NCBI RefSeq assembly: GCF_932294415.1
Contig: NC_065544.1
Location: 37,814,310 to 37,878,309 of the forward strand
Source of the DNA: Quercus robur
Lineage: Eukaryota > Streptophyta > Magnoliopsida > Fagales > Fagaceae
Length of the DNA: 64,000 nt
Reading direction: 5' to 3'
In this document: positions 1-12,902 of the stretch, piece by piece
Numbering within the stretch: the first letter of the stretch is position 1
Layout of the letters: each line of letters opens with the position of its first letter
Position numbers and translations under genes: made by a program
Notes under the pieces: generated by a model
Database searches by the model: none
What the model was told of the DNA's origin: nothing
The model's input: only the letters and a program-made list of their open reading frames with translations

Positions 1-640
1 ACCATATATATCAACTAATAGGAGTACTAAATAATTTATCCTAGATGAAGCTGTTTAATTATAAAGTTTATTAGGCTTGATTTGATAATTTAAATGGCTG
101 TATGGTAAGATTAAACATGACTTTGATTATTTCACAATCAAGCCTAGTACGGATTGAACTCTAGTAACTTGTGGAAACATAGTTCAACTTTACTTTAAAA
201 AAAAAACCTATGCAAAATCCCTTGTTTTTTTTTTTTTTTTGGTTTTAAGGTAAAAACTTGTTTTCCACCTCCTGTGATTTATAGTAACTAAAAAAAAAAC
301 GTGATTTAAAATCACGTTTTCAATTTATAAAAACACATTGCGTGTAAAACACACTGCATGAAACAGGCAGTGTCATTATTTCAATGCCTCACAAGTCACA
401 ACCCTAGCCAAAAATTCATATATATTTATTTCCAATTGAGGCTAATGGCAGTAGTAATTTATGTAAGGATAGGTATTATATGGTTTGGGCAGGCAAGGTC
501 ATCATCATCGTGGGACCCTTATCGAATACTTAGGGTATCCGTTTTTGTTTTTAAGCACAGTAACGGCATTAGCTTATGATTATATTTTGGGTTCATGCCA
601 GCCAAATCATCTCTCACACCTAAACCTTTGCCACCTTTTT
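1..640. other. 5' flank of the bHLH gene, no gene seen
   Basis: AT-rich sequence with A and T homopolymer runs. Short open frames lack codon-like character and recognisable motifs. The last few hundred bases should hold the promoter of the bHLH gene that follows, but no convincing TATA box could be placed. Confidence 0.5.
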
Positions 641-660
641 TAAACGCCTCCTCATCACCT

Positions 661-725
661 CTCTCTCTTACAAGTCTCTCTCTCTCTTTCTCTCTCTTTC
701 TCTTTGTGTGAGTGTGTGTGTAGCT
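661..725 (+). promoter_or_regulatory. Pyrimidine-rich 5' leader of the bHLH gene
   Basis: An almost pure CT tract is followed by a short GT run that ends a few bases before the ATG at 726. CT-rich leaders just upstream of the start codon are common in plant genes. That this is transcribed leader is an inference from its position. Confidence 0.5.
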
Positions 726-3646
726 ATGTCTGAAGAAGGAGTAGGATGCCATGAAAGTTTCTTCTGGGAAAACCAATCACGGGGTTTTACTAATTCAGAC
801 AATTCAGCTGGTGGCAGTGAAGAGAAACTGGGCAATAGGAAGGTGCCAGGCTCTAGCTCGAATAGCCAGGCAGAGATAGGAATGGAAGAGGCGGTGCCAT
901 TGCCAATTGTTAAGAAGAGGGGAAGAGGGGGTGTGAGCAAAAATGCGAAGGGGAGTAATGGTGAAGGGAGAGCAGGGAAAGGAAGTGGTGAATCAGATCA
1001 TGATGTTCATATATGGACAGAGAGAGAGAGGAGGAAGAAGATGAGAAATATGTTTGCTAATCTTCATGCTTTGCTTCCTCAACTTCCTCCTAAGGTAAAT
1101 GTATTGCTTCTTGACCATCAAAATGTGTTGCTTTTTCAAGGTTGAAACTTAATGGATATTGTTGTTTTTTGCATGTTGCCGCTCTCTTTTTCTCTCATTT
1201 TAATTACTATATATTTATAAAAAAGAGAATGCCCTTTATTATTTCAATTTTCCTTTTGATATTTATGCACATCAAAGATCTCAACTTTTTTACTTTCGAT
1301 ATTTATACATACCAGGTTCTTAATTTTTTTACTTTCTTTTCTTCTTGGGGAGTTAGAGAGAACTCTCTCTCTCTCTCTCTCTCTCTTCCACATTTAAACA
1401 AGATATAAATTTATAATAATAATAAATAAATAAATTCTTAAAGGCACTATAGGTGCCCATCAAAACTCGGGATTCATAATTCATTCTTGGTGTAAATATT
1501 TTCCCTGGCAAAATGTGAAAATTGTAACCATATTGTTCATGCATCGATGTGCCCTTTTGCTTATTTTGTAATTAAGGCTTCTTCTGACAGATAATTAAAG
1601 TGATGACAGATTCATCAAACAAAGTTTCAAATTTTGTAGCAAGAATATTCTCTAGGCATGATCTAAGTACGGATTTTATCTTGAGTTCCCCCTTGTTTGG
1701 CTATTCTACATATTTGGCTATCTAAAAAGAGAGTGTAAATCTTTTTTATCATAAAAAAAAAATAAAAAAAAATAAAAAACTTTTTTCTTTTTTGGTTCTT
1801 TTTTGTGGAAAAATGTGTAAATGAATGATTGTTTCAAGTATAATTGGCTGGTTGAATTTGTTTCAGGTTTAATATGCAAATCTGTTTGTTCTAGGCTTCT
1901 AGATGAGCGCTGTTATAGTCCCAACTTAAATCCTTGAAAAAAATAATATATGGCAATAAAACAACCACAGTGAAATTTCAGCCCCATGAGCCATCTTTCC
2001 TATAATCTGATTTGACAATGTAATTTCATATATATCCGTTTAGGAGCGGTCTATTTAGTTTTTTTTTTTTGGAAATTTTTTTTATTAAAAATGTGTTAAA
2101 GTATTATTTTACTTTGAAAAAATGAAAAAAAAAAAAAAAAAAGTAAGAAAAAATGAAAATTTAAAAGGTTATACATAAAAGTAAAAAAAGAAAAAATTGG
2201 TTTATAAGCTAATGCCAAACACACAGATATTACCAAACAAAAAAATATTTCATCTAATTTCGCAAACGCAGTTGCTAAAAGTTTTTATATTCTGTCTTCT
2301 AAATTACCATCCATTTGAAACTTTTCATATAGGCCGACAAATCCACAATCGTGGATGAAGCAGTGAACTGCATCCAAACCCTACAGAACACTCTCCAGAA
2401 GCTGCAGAAACAAAAGCAAGAAAGGCTCCAAGGTGCCTCATCAACTTTCGGTTTTGAGCCAAACACAATCACTTCATCACAAAAGCTATCCTACGACACA
2501 AGGGAGGCATTCTTAGCTGATCAAGGATCTTCAAATATCCAGGCAATTGGAACAATTGCTACTACTTGTTCAAATTCACTCCCGGTCTTGCGAAATCCTA
2601 TAATGTTTCAAACATGGACTTCTTCAAATGTCGTCTTGAATATTTGCGGCAATGATGCACAAATTAGTGTGTGCTCGCCTAAGAAGCCTGGCCTCTTGAC
2701 CACCATCTGCTATGTGATGGAGAAGCATAAAATAGAGGTGGTATCTGCTCAAATTACCTCAGATTATGATCGGACCATGTACATGATTCAAGCTCATGTA
2801 AGTTTTCTATTCTACTTGAATTTTCCTTTTTCAGTTTATGCTAGCTACTTTCACTCTTTAAGGAATTAATGTCACTAACTTTAACTTGCTCTAACTTTAT
2901 TTTTAATTTAGTGTTCCTAAGCTAATTGTGATTAGAATGCATAATACAAGCATGAAATCCTTGCTTTATGAATTAGGGTCCTATTCATTTAGAATGAATA
3001 AATATTAAAGAGACCGAAGCCAGCTAACCCTAGTTAATTTGCTAGTCTTTCAGCCAATTTTTGTTACAGCAAATATTATTCATATGCGCTAAACATATAT
3101 GAAAGGAAATTTTTAATTTCATTACATATATTAGTTTTTATGTTTGTTAAACATGAACAAAAATCTAATATTCTATTTTATACTTTACCAATCATAACTT
3201 ATTACATTTTCTTTTTTCATTTATAAAGTAAGGAAAAAGTTATTAAGGGATGATATTTAATTTTATATTTCTTATAAAAATAGTATCAATTTTTTTTTTT
3301 ATAAATTATCCATTAATAAATGCGCTAAAAGACTAGGAGAACAATTAACCCCAAAAAAAAAAAAATAATAATAAATAACATGACTCATATAATAAAAATT
3401 TTAAATGAAGAAAAAAAATTGGTAAAACATAAAGTGAAATAAGAAAAATTTAAAAAAAAAAAAAAAAAAAAAAGTGACTAATAACCATATGCTCATTTTG
3501 AAGCAGATTTTTAACTCTTAAGGGTGAATCCTTTGTGCATTGAGCAGGTGACTGGAGCTTCCGTTCAGTTCCAAGAGGCAGAATTTCCTGTGGAAGAAAT
3601 ATACAAGCAAGCTGTGGCTGAGATAATGTTATGGGTTTCTTCCTGA
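726..3646 (+). CDS. ZOU: bHLH transcription factor, ZHOUPI/RGE1 (bHLH95) type
   Basis: Three coding exons, 726-1094, 2333-2797 and 3548-3646, all with GT-AG borders and phase 0, give 310 residues; Arabidopsis ZHOUPI is of similar length. The basic region (about 95-107, [11 protein letters not shown]) has the His-Glu-Arg spacing of E-box/G-box binders. Helix 1 with [11 protein letters not shown] ends exon 1, and helix 2 ([11 protein letters not shown] and a Q/K-rich coiled extension) opens exon 2. A C-terminal ACT-like domain (about 221-310) begins with [10 protein letters not shown]. In Arabidopsis the protein partners with ICE1 in endosperm to drive endosperm breakdown and embryo cuticle formation. 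An in-frame GTG at 708 could extend the frame, but the ATG at 726 is the natural start. Intron 1 is AT-rich and carries a (CT)n tract near 1365. The family call is secure; orthology is inferred from motif similarity. Confidence 0.9.
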
Positions 3647-3925
3647 TCATCCTGGACACCCAACATAGAAAGAATATCAATGTTGCTGATAACTGAAGTT
3701 TTTCCCTTAAATTACAATCAGTTGGCTAGTCATATGGATTCACAGCAGCCAAAATGGCGTCATATATAGTTGTTCTGGCGAATATATGTTTATAACCATA
3801 GCTCCAAACAAAGCTGTAGCTTTTTTTTTTTGGTTGTTGCAACTAGATTTTATGCTTTCCAAAGTACTAAGTAGTTCAATTTCTGCATATCAAAGTTCTT
3901 CTACTGTGCAGATTTCAACTTCATC

Positions 3926-3930
<5 letters not shown>

Positions 3931-3990
<60 letters not shown>
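3931..3990 (+). repeat. (CT)30 microsatellite
   Basis: Thirty uninterrupted CT units about 285 bp after the bHLH stop codon, probably in or just past the 3' untranslated region. It is likely to vary in length between individuals. Confidence 0.95.
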
Positions 3991-3992
<2 letters not shown>

Positions 3993-4913
3993 AATAGTCA
4001 ACTGTTCTTTCTTTTACATGCTACTTAGACCATATATCAGATAAGTAATAAAAACAAGTAGAACCAGAGTTATCTAGTCTAAAAACCAATCAGTCTATAC
4101 ACTATAGATACACAAATTCTTAATTTTATCTTTGAAGAAATATGGAAGAAGAACTAAAATAGTAGAATTTTCAAATAGATGGTAGTGTGGGTTTTGAAAA
4201 AGGACATCAAAAAAATTAATCTTTTCCCCTTTTGAGATATTTTGAACATGATTTATTAGTAACAGTTTTCAAAGGCTAGAAAACAGTTTGGTATTTTCAA
4301 TTTTCACTATTTTTTTTTTAAATACTACTATAAAATAACCTTGTATAATAAAAAACGCAGGAAGCACCGAATGCCAAATACTATAAATGATATTGTGCAG
4401 AATCACAATATTACTTATAAATGACTACACAGTATATTATATATAAGTATTTTATGAACAAAACCATATTCAGATTAATGGATTTGAAGAGAATTTGTTA
4501 AATGCCATCGACAAAAATATGCTAAAAGCTTCACCAATTGAAGCATTCAAACTCTTTTTTTGGGTACCATTCGAAGCATTCAAACATTTTACGGTGTTGA
4601 GATGGTTTCCATAGCCAAGTCAATAAATTAAAAAAAAAAAAAAAAAAAAAAGAAGGGAAAAATGACATATAAAATTGTGAGGATTTAGATGGAAAGTATT
4701 GTGAAGTTAACTACAAGTCAAAATTTGTTGGTTTTAAGTGTAATTTTATATTTATGATAATTATTAATAGAAATTTACTATTTATTTTTAAAATAGTCAT
4801 TTACTTTGATTGTGTTTATATATAGAACTATATATTCTAGCATTAGAAATTTATTATAATTTTGTTTGTATATGAAACTATAATTTTGAGATCTCAAAAG
4901 CTTTTGTGGTACA
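3991..4913. other. Intergenic, no gene seen
   Basis: AT-rich DNA with a long A run near 4630. No open frame with recognisable protein character on either strand. It ends at the target duplication of the next element. Confidence 0.6.
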
Positions 4914-4922
4914 ATATTATAA

Positions 4923-6173
4923 GAAAAAATTACATTATTAGTCCCTAAAGTTTGTTAGGTGAGCACAATTGACCTCTCAAATTTCAAGTGAGTGCTATTG
5001 ATCTCTTAAGTTTCAAACATAAATACTGTTGATTCTTCTGTTAATTGTTGTTAGTCTCATTACCTACATAGCTAACAGAACTATAACATGACATTTTTTT
5101 TTATGTGACTTGGCACTTTTTTAAGAATACATATTATTGACACGCCAGAGAATTAGCTAACATGGGTCTTACCCAAATCAAATTGCAAAAATCCGTACTG
5201 ACTAAAATGAGAGTGGGAGAACTGAACCCTAACCCGATTCGCATATTGTCCGCCACTGCTCTGCCCCAGATGACAGCTCCGCCAGCCATACAGAGACCCA
5301 ACGCCATCCCATTTCCAGCTAGTTTCGCACATCAATCTGAGATCTGATTTGCCACTGCATATTTGGTTAGATTGAGTTACTGGCAGTCTTTTCGTTTGAT
5401 TCGAAATAGTAGTGAGGTTTTCTTGATTTTATTATGTGTTGTATTTTGTTATATTATTGGCTTGTAATTCTTTGCGTTTGGCAGTAAGAATCAGTGGGTT
5501 TTCTTTGTTATTGTTGCAATGAGATGAGGACATGGATCCTGACATGAATCCAAAACTTCCAAGTTCCAACTAAGCCCATCTCAAAGAACTCCTACAAAAT
5601 CACAATCGCTATTCTAAAAGCCCCCCAAAATTCCTCCAATATATATATATATATATATACACGTTTTACAGTGGCAGTGTGCAAATCGGGTTGGAAATGG
5701 GCTGCGTTGGTGTCTGTGTGTCAAATGGAGTACCGTTAGGCTGAGCCATGGCATGGGCGGAGGGTGCCATGGGTTAGAGACTTAGGGGCTTTTGGTGACG
5801 CTCTAGTAAGTTATTTGTATTTTTGGAAATACGTATGAGTAAAAAAATGTATAAAAATGCATATAATATTGTTAAAAAATTAAAAATATGTGTTTAAACA
5901 CATGTACCAAACGGCCTCTTAAAGCTCAATTATTTCTTTATTGAGTTGAGCAACCAGTTTCAAAGCAAGGATGTGAAGTAATAGGTGTAATTTTTTAATT
6001 GAAAAAAGTGTCATATCACATTAAAAAAAAATGTCATGTCATAGCTTCATTAGCCATCTAGGTAATGAGACTGATAGCAGTTAATAGAATGACTAATAAT
6101 GTTCATGTTTGAAACATGAGCGACTCATTGTGCTTATCTAGTAAACTTTAGGAACCAATAGTATAGTTTCTCC
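4923..6173. mobile_element. Mutator-like (MULE) non-autonomous transposon
   Basis: The ends form a long imperfect inverted repeat (about 4923-5115 against 5990-6173), aligned over motifs such as CCTAAAGTTT, TTTCAAACAT, GTCTCATTACCTA and ATGACATTTTTTTT. A perfect 9-bp direct repeat, ATATTATAA, flanks it at 4914-4922 and 6174-6182, as expected of Mutator insertions. The 1251-bp element encodes no transposase. The interior (about 5150-5780) is richer in GC than its surroundings and has open frames on both strands, so it may be captured host sequence (Pack-MULE), but I do not recognise the source. An (AT)n tract lies at 5639-5660. A MITE-like end (ACCAAACGG, as in the element at 51166) is near 5900. 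Confidence 0.85.
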
Positions 6174-6601
6174 ATATTATAATGTCAACCAAAAGTTAAA
6201 AATATATTTAAAAAATATTATTGAAACCTTAGTGAGCCACTTGAAATTTTAACAGAGTTTGATCTAGTTTAATTTATCAAAATGCAAACATTTATTGAGC
6301 TACTTGGGGTAATGATGGTATGTAATGTATAAATTTTATTACATTAAAATATAAAATTATTATGATAGGTGATCAAAATAATTAAAATAAAATTTAGATT
6401 TTATTTCAAAGTTCTTGAAATTTTTTGAAATAGAATTCTAGTTGGATTAGAATTTTAAATTTCTTAAAACTTGGCAAATAGAGTTTTAGCTATAGTGAAC
6501 TATCATGATTAATGACAATTTAACCATTTGTTGCGGAGAGAAAATAACTATATGCTTAATTTTTATTATATAGTATATGATGTTATAAGCTACGTATGTA
6601 T

Positions 6602-7674
6602 TGTGGCGGCTCCAAGATTTTTTTCTAGGGGGGGGTTAGCAATGGTGGAGCTAGAAATTTGTTATTTGTCATGCAGGGCGAGTAAAAAAAAATTATTAAT
6701 ATTTTTTTTTCTATATATACAACTTCCATATTATATACAATTATCTAAAATAATATTCTATATACACTTTAGTATACACAACTATATTATACGATAGTCT
6801 AAAAACATTATAAGGTTGGTAAAAAAAAACCATTAAATGTATAAATAAATATAATTGAATAACTAATTTACATTTTTGTTAAATTAATAATAACTTATTA
6901 TATTTATATGTAATATCAATTATATAAAGATATATGATAAAAAAGAAGAAGACTAGTAACACACTTAGGAGTAGGAGTAGGAGTAAATGTGAAACTAAGA
7001 AAAAAAATAGTAACTAATATAAGTTTTTGTTTTTGAAGTGGATGACTTCTTAACCATAAACATAAACATAATAACTCTCTTGGAAATGGAGATAGAAAGA
7101 AAAACTAAGAAAAAATAAAAGGGAGAAAGCGAGATAGAGAGAATGAGGAAAAAATTACAGATTTAGACACAAATTTATTGGTTGTAACAGTGGTGTAATT
7201 TTTTTGCTAATGAAGAAGAAAAGTGCAAGGAAAAACAACTTAATTCCATTGTCAAGTGCAAAGTAAGCCAGAATCTCAGAGAGAATATTCATATTTTTTT
7301 AATGAATGAACAAAATAATGAAACTGACACAATACTTTCACAAAAATTCCACACCAAAAAAAAAAAAAAAAAAAATCTAGGTGACCAATTGTTAAAGGTA
7401 GATAATAAAAAATGATGTCAGTTGTGGGTCCAAATAAAATCCAAATACAACTTGCCACATTATTATTGTGAAAATATTGTGAAAGTAAAATTAAGATAAT
7501 CATATTCAAGTTTTTTTCAATTGGGTTTAAACAAAATTTAAGATCAAGGTGTTCAAAATTTTAATTTAGGAGGGTCAAAATAAAAAAATTTTAAAAATTT
7601 TATATATAAAAATTTTGATTGGGCCTCGTTAGGGGGTTCATTTGAACCCCCTGACCTTAATCTAACGCGGCCCA
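6602..7674. mobile_element. Degenerate hAT-like element (ends only)
   Basis: The left part starts with TGTGGCGGCTCC followed by a G run. The right part has a GGGGGTTCATTTGAACCCCC palindrome and ends in GCGGCCCATG. These resemble the ends of plant Tip100-type hAT elements, from general knowledge. An imperfect 8-bp match (ACGTATGT / GCGTATGC) could be the target duplication. The interior is AT-rich and non-coding. Boundaries are uncertain. Confidence 0.35.
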
Positions 7675-7766
7675 TGCGTATGCCATGTGTAATACCTTCA
7701 CACCTATTAGTAGTCTATTATTGACACTTCCAAAAAAAAAAAAAATCCTAATACTTATCTATAAGG

Positions 7767-7937
7767 TTTTTTTTTTTTTTTTTTTTTTTTAGAGAGTTTC
7801 AATTTATGAGGTCCGCTCTTAATCATAACTCTTTATTATCAAACCAAGACACCAATCGATTTCTGATGTAGGCAGGAATTGAACCTTAAATCTTCTATTT
7901 AATCATCAGAGACTTTACCAGATAAACTAACACCGTA
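7767..7937 (-). mobile_element. tRNA-derived SINE
   Basis: On the minus strand it starts near TTAGTTTATCTGGTAAAG (A-box region), has GGTTCAATTCC (B box) about 40 bases later, then a body with GTGTCTTGGTTTGAT and CATAAATTGAAACTCTC, and ends in a long A tail (the T run 7767-7790 here). The same body recurs at 21817, 38796, 42514 and 61030. Confidence 0.7.
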
Positions 7938-9080
7938 AATGACGAAATTCAATAGAAGTAATTAAAGATCCAAAGTATCCATTACTTAAAAAAAAAAAAA
8001 AATTAAGTTGAGAAGTCTTTTCATTGTAGTTTTTATTAATTTAAAAATAGACCCTATCTATAATCTTAGGTGAAGCATTCAGAATGATCACATCATTGAC
8101 ACTATCATGATCATTACAAATAACAATATTTATTTTTACTAATCTGGGTAACTTGCAAAATAATAGATGCTAGTATTAAACACAATTGTACTTACTATTC
8201 CTATAAAGAATAATTGTACTTATAAAACAAACAATGAAAATGTAAATTAACACTTCAAATACCAAGTTTAAACTATAACAAACATACACAAAAGACTCTA
8301 GATATTGGAGCATTCTTCTTCTGCCATTATGATCTGTCTGCTCATGAATCAAATAAAACCAAAGTTTGAAAGGACCCAATGCAGTTAAACATAATACATC
8401 CGTATAGCAAACAATTTCAAATCTCTTTACTTTATCTTTTATCCAAAAACAACACCCTCCAAAAACCTCTGCTAAATTCAATCAAAGTTGTTAATTATAC
8501 ACACACACACACACACAAGATAGAAATTCTATTCTAGAATAATCTATATTATATAAAGTCTATAGATATGTGAAGCTCCCTCTTGGAGACTTGAACTTTA
8601 GTCCTTGCCCCCCACACCCTCAAACACTTATATTTGTGGAGTGACTATCACGTTAAAGGCGCTTGATGATAATACAGTCAATTTTCTAAATAAAATAAGA
8701 TTGTGCATTTTTTAGTTCTTTTCCTTTTATATCTTCCCTCAAACTTTTTTCTCCTAAGCGACCAAATTGTCTCCCATATTTATTAACATTAAACCCAATA
8801 AGAAAAATTACATACCTTTTTTGATAAAATAAACCCAAGTCACTCCAAAAACCAAATCAGTGCAAAGATCGTACAACAGAGTGGTGTTGGAAGTGTAGAA
8901 GCGGTTCTCTTAAATAGGAGGGAGTAAGGATGGTGGGAGAGAGATGTGCGTTGTTGTTATTTGTATTTGGCTAGAAGTATCACTTACATTAAGGTTTTTT
9001 TTTTTTTTATATTAATTTAAAAAAAAAATTGATAAGGAAAATTGTGAAGTCACCAAAGTGACGTGACAAAATATTAGAGG
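7938..9080. other. Intergenic with scattered repeats, no gene confirmed
   Basis: AT-rich. There is a (CA)n tract near 8500-8516. A minus-strand open frame of about 100 codons (8176-8481) has no start context or motif that I recognise. No element could be bounded. Confidence 0.4.
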
Positions 9081-9160
9081 TTCAACCAATAGTCAAACGT
9101 CTTCAGCTATTATATATTATAGATTATAAACTAGATAGTAAGCCGTGCAATATACAGAAA
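9081..9160 (-). mobile_element. Helitron-like end sequences
   Basis: Read on the minus strand, a CTAG-T end preceded by GCACGGCTTACTAT is followed within about 10 bases by TCTATAATATATAATAG. The latter, with a nearby GACTTCAC motif, resembles the 5' start of the Helitron candidate at 13212. Opposite ends of two elements may abut here; neither could be traced to its other end. Confidence 0.3.
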
Positions 9161-11320
9161 AAATTAACATACTATGATTTATTTATTTATTTATTTTTTT
9201 GTCTAAACTTGAAATTTGATAATTATGATAGTTTGTAATAAATATTTAGCATGATTATATTTGTATATGATACTATATATTCTACAATTTAAAAAATATG
9301 ATGTACCAAAATTCTAATAAAGGGTTTTACTATTGAATAGAATTCAAATTTGTAAGGTCCATATGTTTTAGATTTGTTAAACCATGCCAAATTATATGTC
9401 TTTTGTTGAGTTTTAATGTGTGCTAAAGTAGTAATTGAAGAGTAAGTTGAAAACACAAAGTTTGCTCAATAACAGCTTAAGAAAACTACATTTTCAACAT
9501 GTCTCTCGATACCTAATCAATACCTTAAGCTCTTCTAGGCCACTTTTTGTCTCCTTAATAGCAGGCTCGATACCTTTCTATTTATCGAGTTTTGCATTTT
9601 AGCATAAGTATCCGTTTGGATACTGCGTTTCCAACGTTTCACGTTTTCAGTTTGTGGGACCCATGACTACAGTACCTGGAACAAAAACGCCCAAAATGCG
9701 TTTCACGTTTGGACCTTAACGCACCGTTTCAATAATTCTTTAATCCATGTACTGTTCTCATGACCCACATCTAAATGAACCGTTTTGGTATTATACCCAT
9801 ATGATCATCACCCATGAAACACACATAGAATCAGGTGATTGCATTTCATGTGTCATAAAACTTGGTATTCTAGAGCTTTGATAACAAAAGAACTTACATA
9901 ATGAAGAGATATTATTCCAGGAAAGGGTGGGGCAAGTTGTATAACATGAGACAAGTCAATGTGATCAAGCTATGACTAAAAAATTGCAGACTATGGAAGG
10001 AATGTATTGTTAAGAAGCAAGTGACACACCAAGTGCAAAACTATCATGTTATTATGACATTGAAATCAAAGTGTATTTCAATAGAACTCTTATTATTATG
10101 GTTGTGATCAAAGTGTACATTGTAAAAAAAATTTGTTCATATTTGGACCAAATTCTTTTCTTGTCTACTACTCTCTTGGATCAAATTTTAATTGTATTGC
10201 AACATTGGAATTGTTCAACTTGAGACAATTGCCTTACTATTGATGATGCCCTGAGAAGTGAGAACTCATATTCAAGTAAATGATACATATTCCTTCAGAT
10301 TTCGGACTTCAGTTTTTGGTTTCCTCAAAACAACGCATTAAGTGGGAATAATTTTTAAATACAACACAAGTACATACTAGTTTCAATCATTCAAGAACTT
10401 TGACCATTTATGTTAAAGTGTATCTATATATGTCTATGTTTTCAGTTTTTATACTACTACTCTTCAAGATATGGAAATACCCTCATTGAGAAATGCAAAA
10501 TTTGCAAAAAGATTAAAGAGTTAAAAATGGCCCAAACATCCTCAAATGAGGCTTCTAAGAAATTAAATAGAAAGTAGAACTTCATTAAACATATTTTCAT
10601 AATGTTAATAACATATCACATATATGATCACTGTTTGACTAAAACCTACTCAAACATGCAAATATAAAAACCAACATATTTGAGTATTTTCATAAGCCAA
10701 CTACAAACACTATCCAAAAAGTTGCTAAAAACTTTGCAAATAATTGTTGAAGTTGTCCTATAAGCTAGAATACATCAAATCTCAATCTTTACTTAAATTG
10801 AAAACTAGTGAATTTAATGTTGCTAACTTCAACATACATCGTCTTCAATCGGTCATGGAATACTTCAAAACCTTTTCTTCATAAGAAATAAGCAAAAATT
10901 AGTACATAGAACTTTGCATAAAGCTTGCACTTGATTTTATGAACAATACTTGTACCCTTGTCTTCAGACCTTTTTTAACGATAGGTTGCTCCAACTCATT
11001 TCCTATAAAAAGAAAAATCAAATGCATTATGTATGTCAAAATAAATATTTATGCTTTTATATGCAATAAGCTAAATGTTCAATGTTTTTAACCCCTTTAC
11101 ATAAGCATTTTGACATATCAACTCAAAAACCCATTTTATAATGTGATGCATACTAACATAATAACAAGATCAATTGAAATCAATAGATACTCGATTTAAT
11201 ATTATGCGTACCCAAAAAAAAAAAAAAAAAAAGGTAAAAAGCAGCTAAAGTAATGGTACTAATTCTAAGAATTGGTAATATGTTAATTACAAATTCAAGC
11301 ACTGAGCTATGAAAACTTAA
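9161..11320. other. Intergenic, transposon debris
   Basis: AT-rich without recognisable genes. A block near 9606-9750 (CCGTTTGGAT followed by repeated GTTTCACGTTT) looks like part of a hAT-type MITE, but its partner end was not found. Elsewhere only simple AT-rich sequence is visible. Confidence 0.4.
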
Positions 11321-11321
11321 A

Positions 11322-11575
11322 AGAAAAACCTTTTGCATCAAATCATAAGCAAAACCTTTTGCATCAAATCAGCTTTGCTTCCTGCATAGAATTTAAGTGG
11401 CTCAGACAGGATTTGGACCAAAATTCAAAGAAAAACCTTTTACATTAAATCAACCATGTTTTGCCAATGAAAGCATAAGAATTCAAGTGGTTCAGCCTTG
11501 AATTCTACAAAAATTTAAAAAAGAACCTTTTGCATCAAATCAACCATGTTTTGCCAATGAAAGCATAAGGTTTAA
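11322..11575. repeat. Imperfect ~100-bp tandem repeat
   Basis: The string AACCTTTTGCATCAAATCA or a close variant recurs near 11327, 11351, 11432 and 11527. The last two copies are followed by the same ACCATGTTTTGCCAATGAAA. Roughly two and a half diverged units. Confidence 0.7.
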
Positions 11576-12589
11576 TTTAGCCTACAAGCAAAAATGGTAA
11601 AAGGAAATGAGATTTTGATGATGAAAGATCGTATTTGTCATGATAATGAGCACCAAGAGTTCGAAATAGGCAAAGCAGAGCAAAATTTGACCATTCCATG
11701 GCAGCGCATTTGGACAAATCAAGTAAAACATTAATCTTGAATTTTGATGGTTACTCACAATCTAATACCATGTTTTAGGAGGGGTAAAAGAAGGAAAATA
11801 ATTAACAACTCATTGAAAGCCAAATTGAACATTCATAGTATCATACATCTGAGTCTATGCATCCTCAAGCCAATACGATTGACCTTACAATAACAAACAA
11901 CGCTCTAAGCTTTTATAAGGTGAATTAGTGCACTTATTCATGCTTACCAAATAAAAATTGTCAAAATTTTGCCTTTTCTTTTTCCCTTAACCTGTAAAAA
12001 ATCATATTGAAAGTTTGCAAACTAAATGAAAAGTTAAGATAACATAGAAAATTAGAAAATAATGCACACAAAGGGAAGAGTTTTTACCCAAGTATATGCA
12101 TAAACAACAATGATACAGGCAAATCATAATAGGTGCTTAAAAAAATCACTCATGCTTTTCTTATATGTTGTAATTTTCATGTCTTTTTTCTTAACTTATG
12201 CAAAGCATATGGAGCATTTTTCAATTACTAAATATTCACTCAACACAGTAGCTTTGCTTATGGTTTTCCCTCTTTTTTTTTTTTTTTTTCATCCTTGTCT
12301 TAAGAAATTTGGGTGTGGTGTCAAAATAACGCATAAATCCCATAGTTTTTAGAACAGATTCGAATCAAAACACCCATATCTCACAAAGCTGAAACAACTA
12401 CCAGCTTATTACAATCAATCCCGAAAGGTCAAAACCAACAACTAAAAATACCCACTCAAAAAAGAAGCCAAATTCAGCACCAATAAATCAATATAAAAAT
12501 AGCAGTATCAAAGTTTTTTTCCCCTTCGTTTTTCCAGCAACCAAACATAGCTTATCAATAAAAAATGAGAGAGAGAGAGAGACAGAGAG
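11576..12589. other. Intergenic, no gene seen
   Basis: AT-rich DNA. The open frame at 12110-12352 is low-complexity and not credible as a gene. A (GA)n tract lies near 12567-12590. Confidence 0.4.
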
Positions 12590-12902
12590 AAAACTTACGG
12601 CAGTGGCTGAGCTAGCAGAGCAGTCCGGCAATGTTGGGCTATGAGATGTGGCCCGTGCAACAACGATGGCTTGTCACGAGGGTCTTGGTGGTAGCGGTGA
12701 TGACAAGGTTGAGAGAGCGAGGCTTTAAGATAGGTTGGAAAAGAGAGATTTTGAAATTTTCTGATCAGATGGATTTGAGTTTGCTTGAGTCAAGGGTATT
12801 ATATTTTAATTGACGTGGCACTTATTCGCTGACGTGGTGTTTTGGGATTGGCTGGCGTAAAAGTTTGTCTTTTATGCCAGCTTCGGGTGTAATTTATTCT
12901 CT
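12590..12902 (-). other. Orphan 5'-exon-like and promoter-like block
   Basis: This is GC-richer than its surroundings. Read on the minus strand it has two CCACGTCA boxes 19 bp apart (12830-12837 and 12811-12818), then a block that reads like a leader or first exon and ends at a good splice donor, GTAAGT (12592-12597). No long frame opens from an ATG. The far edge begins GAGAATAAATTACACCC, like the ends of MULEs in this window, so it may be a MULE end carrying a captured gene start. No downstream exon was found. Confidence 0.3.

Noticed and set aside
708..725. In-frame GTG start six codons before the bHLH ATG
   Set aside because: Plant genes start at ATG almost always, and the extension MSVCVA comes from the GT-repeat leader. 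The ATG at 726 fits the family.
8176..8481. 101-codon minus-strand frame
   Set aside because: No recognisable domain, AT-driven hydrophobic tail and no supporting splice or promoter context. It could be a captured fragment, but I cannot support it.
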